Source: CAJQND01 sp051010095 (GTDB taxonomy: Bacteria > Pseudomonadota > Alphaproteobacteria > Rhizobiales > CAJQND01). Taken from it: 14,504 nucleotides of DNA. The notes under the pieces were generated by a model. It was not told the origin of the DNA. It saw only the letters and a list, made by a program, of their open reading frames with translations, and did not search any database. Location of the stretch: positions 1-14,504 of the forward strand of contig JBPCVX010000204.1 of assembly GCA_051010095.1 (NCBI GenBank). The letters run 5' to 3'. Below, piece after piece: positions 14,112-14,504 of the stretch (position 1 is the stretch's first letter; each line of letters starts with the position of its first letter). A program made the position numbers and the translations under genes.

Positions 14112-14504
14112 ATGCTCAAGACTACTCTTCTTATCGTCAAATCTATTGCTTTATTGTTGGTCTCAGTGGCTACGGCTCACGCTCAATCAGAGATTGTCCG
14201 GGATGCTGAATACTATATTTTAGAAGCGCAACACGGAGACAAATGGGCCGTGCAGGATAAAGAAATTGACGCTAAATTAGCGGAGTTTAGGGAGAAAAAC
14301 GGTGGCAAGCCACCGAATATTTTTTACATATTAATCGATGATATAGGATTTGGAGACCTTGGGAGCGAAACCTTGAACGCGATCCGTGGCTATCGCACCC
14401 CATCTATCAACAAGATTGCTCGCGAAGGCATGCGCTTGGCACGCATGTACACAGAACCCTCTTGTACGCCAACACGCGTTGCCTTCATGACAGGACGCCA
14501 ACCA
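14112..14504 (+). CDS. Exported type I sulfatase (partial, 5' part)
   Basis: The first 131 residues of a type I sulfatase, truncated by the window end. A signal peptide (residues 1-24, ending ATAHA) is followed by a linker and then the metal-binding LIDDIGFGD with Asp76 and Asp77. The signature CTPTR at residues 118-122 supplies Cys118, the residue turned into formylglycine. The enzyme should hydrolyse a sulphate ester in the periplasm or outside the cell, and it needs a formylglycine-generating enzyme encoded elsewhere. The ATG follows a run of G at 14097-14102. The residues between signal and catalytic domain (about 25-66) are rich in Lys and Glu. It is divergent from the DUF1254 remnant. 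Confidence 0.93.
   Translation, partial: MLKTTLLIVKSIALLLVSVATAHAQSEIVRDAEYYILEAQHGDKWAVQDKEIDAKLAEFREKNGGKPPNIFYILIDDIGFGDLGSETLNAIRGYRTPSINKIAREGMRLARMYTEPSCTPTRVAFMTGRQP

Overview
The window looks like a chromosomal stretch of an alphaproteobacterium, most likely a marine or moderately low-GC member of the Hyphomicrobiales (Rhizobiales). This is inferred from the Omp25/31-type outer-membrane barrel, the DUF1488, DUF2092 and DUF1622 proteins, the two small mono-haem cytochromes and a FNR/FixK-type promoter box. No rRNA, complete tRNA, transposase, CRISPR array or phage gene is visible. Almost every product is predicted to be in the membrane, periplasm or outer membrane.

Layout. (1) 1-120: tail of a plus-strand gene and its intrinsic terminator. 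(2) 87-2224, minus strand: two overlapping DUF1622 membrane proteins, an unassigned multi-pass membrane protein, and an Omp25/31-like barrel with a good sigma-70-like promoter. (3) 2363-6012, minus strand: a two-gene operon of a membrane-anchored alpha/beta hydrolase (Abhydrolase_9) followed by a large MscS-type channel. (4) 6243-7306, plus strand: a Tat-signal protein with an almost pure polyarginine tail, followed by a DUF2092 periplasmic protein. (5) 7410-10195, plus strand: an exported amidohydrolase and an APC-type permease. (6) 10233-12437: a divergent pair (minus-strand cytochrome c, plus-strand DUF1488 protein) around one FNR/FixK-like box, then a formate/nitrite transporter with a second cytochrome c. 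(7) 12471-13784, minus strand: a VIT1/CCC1 transporter and, upstream of it, a DUF1254/DUF1214 gene that has apparently lost its middle and changed frame. (8) 14112-end, plus strand: an exported type I sulfatase, cut by the window edge.

How the genes may work together. Region 6 reads as a low-oxygen or redox-responsive cluster. The spacing of the FNR/FixK-like box fits class II activation of both divergent genes, and the FNT transporter and cytochromes suit anion transport and electron transfer. Regions 2 and 3 resemble an envelope or osmotic-stress group. The hydrolase/permease pair and the sulfatase suggest scavenging of organic substrates. No complete new defence or mobile system is seen. 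The points most worth following are the polyarginine protein with DUF2092, the bidirectional FNR/FixK-like site, a near-identical palindrome upstream of both the outer-membrane protein and the FNT gene, and the decayed DUF1254 gene.
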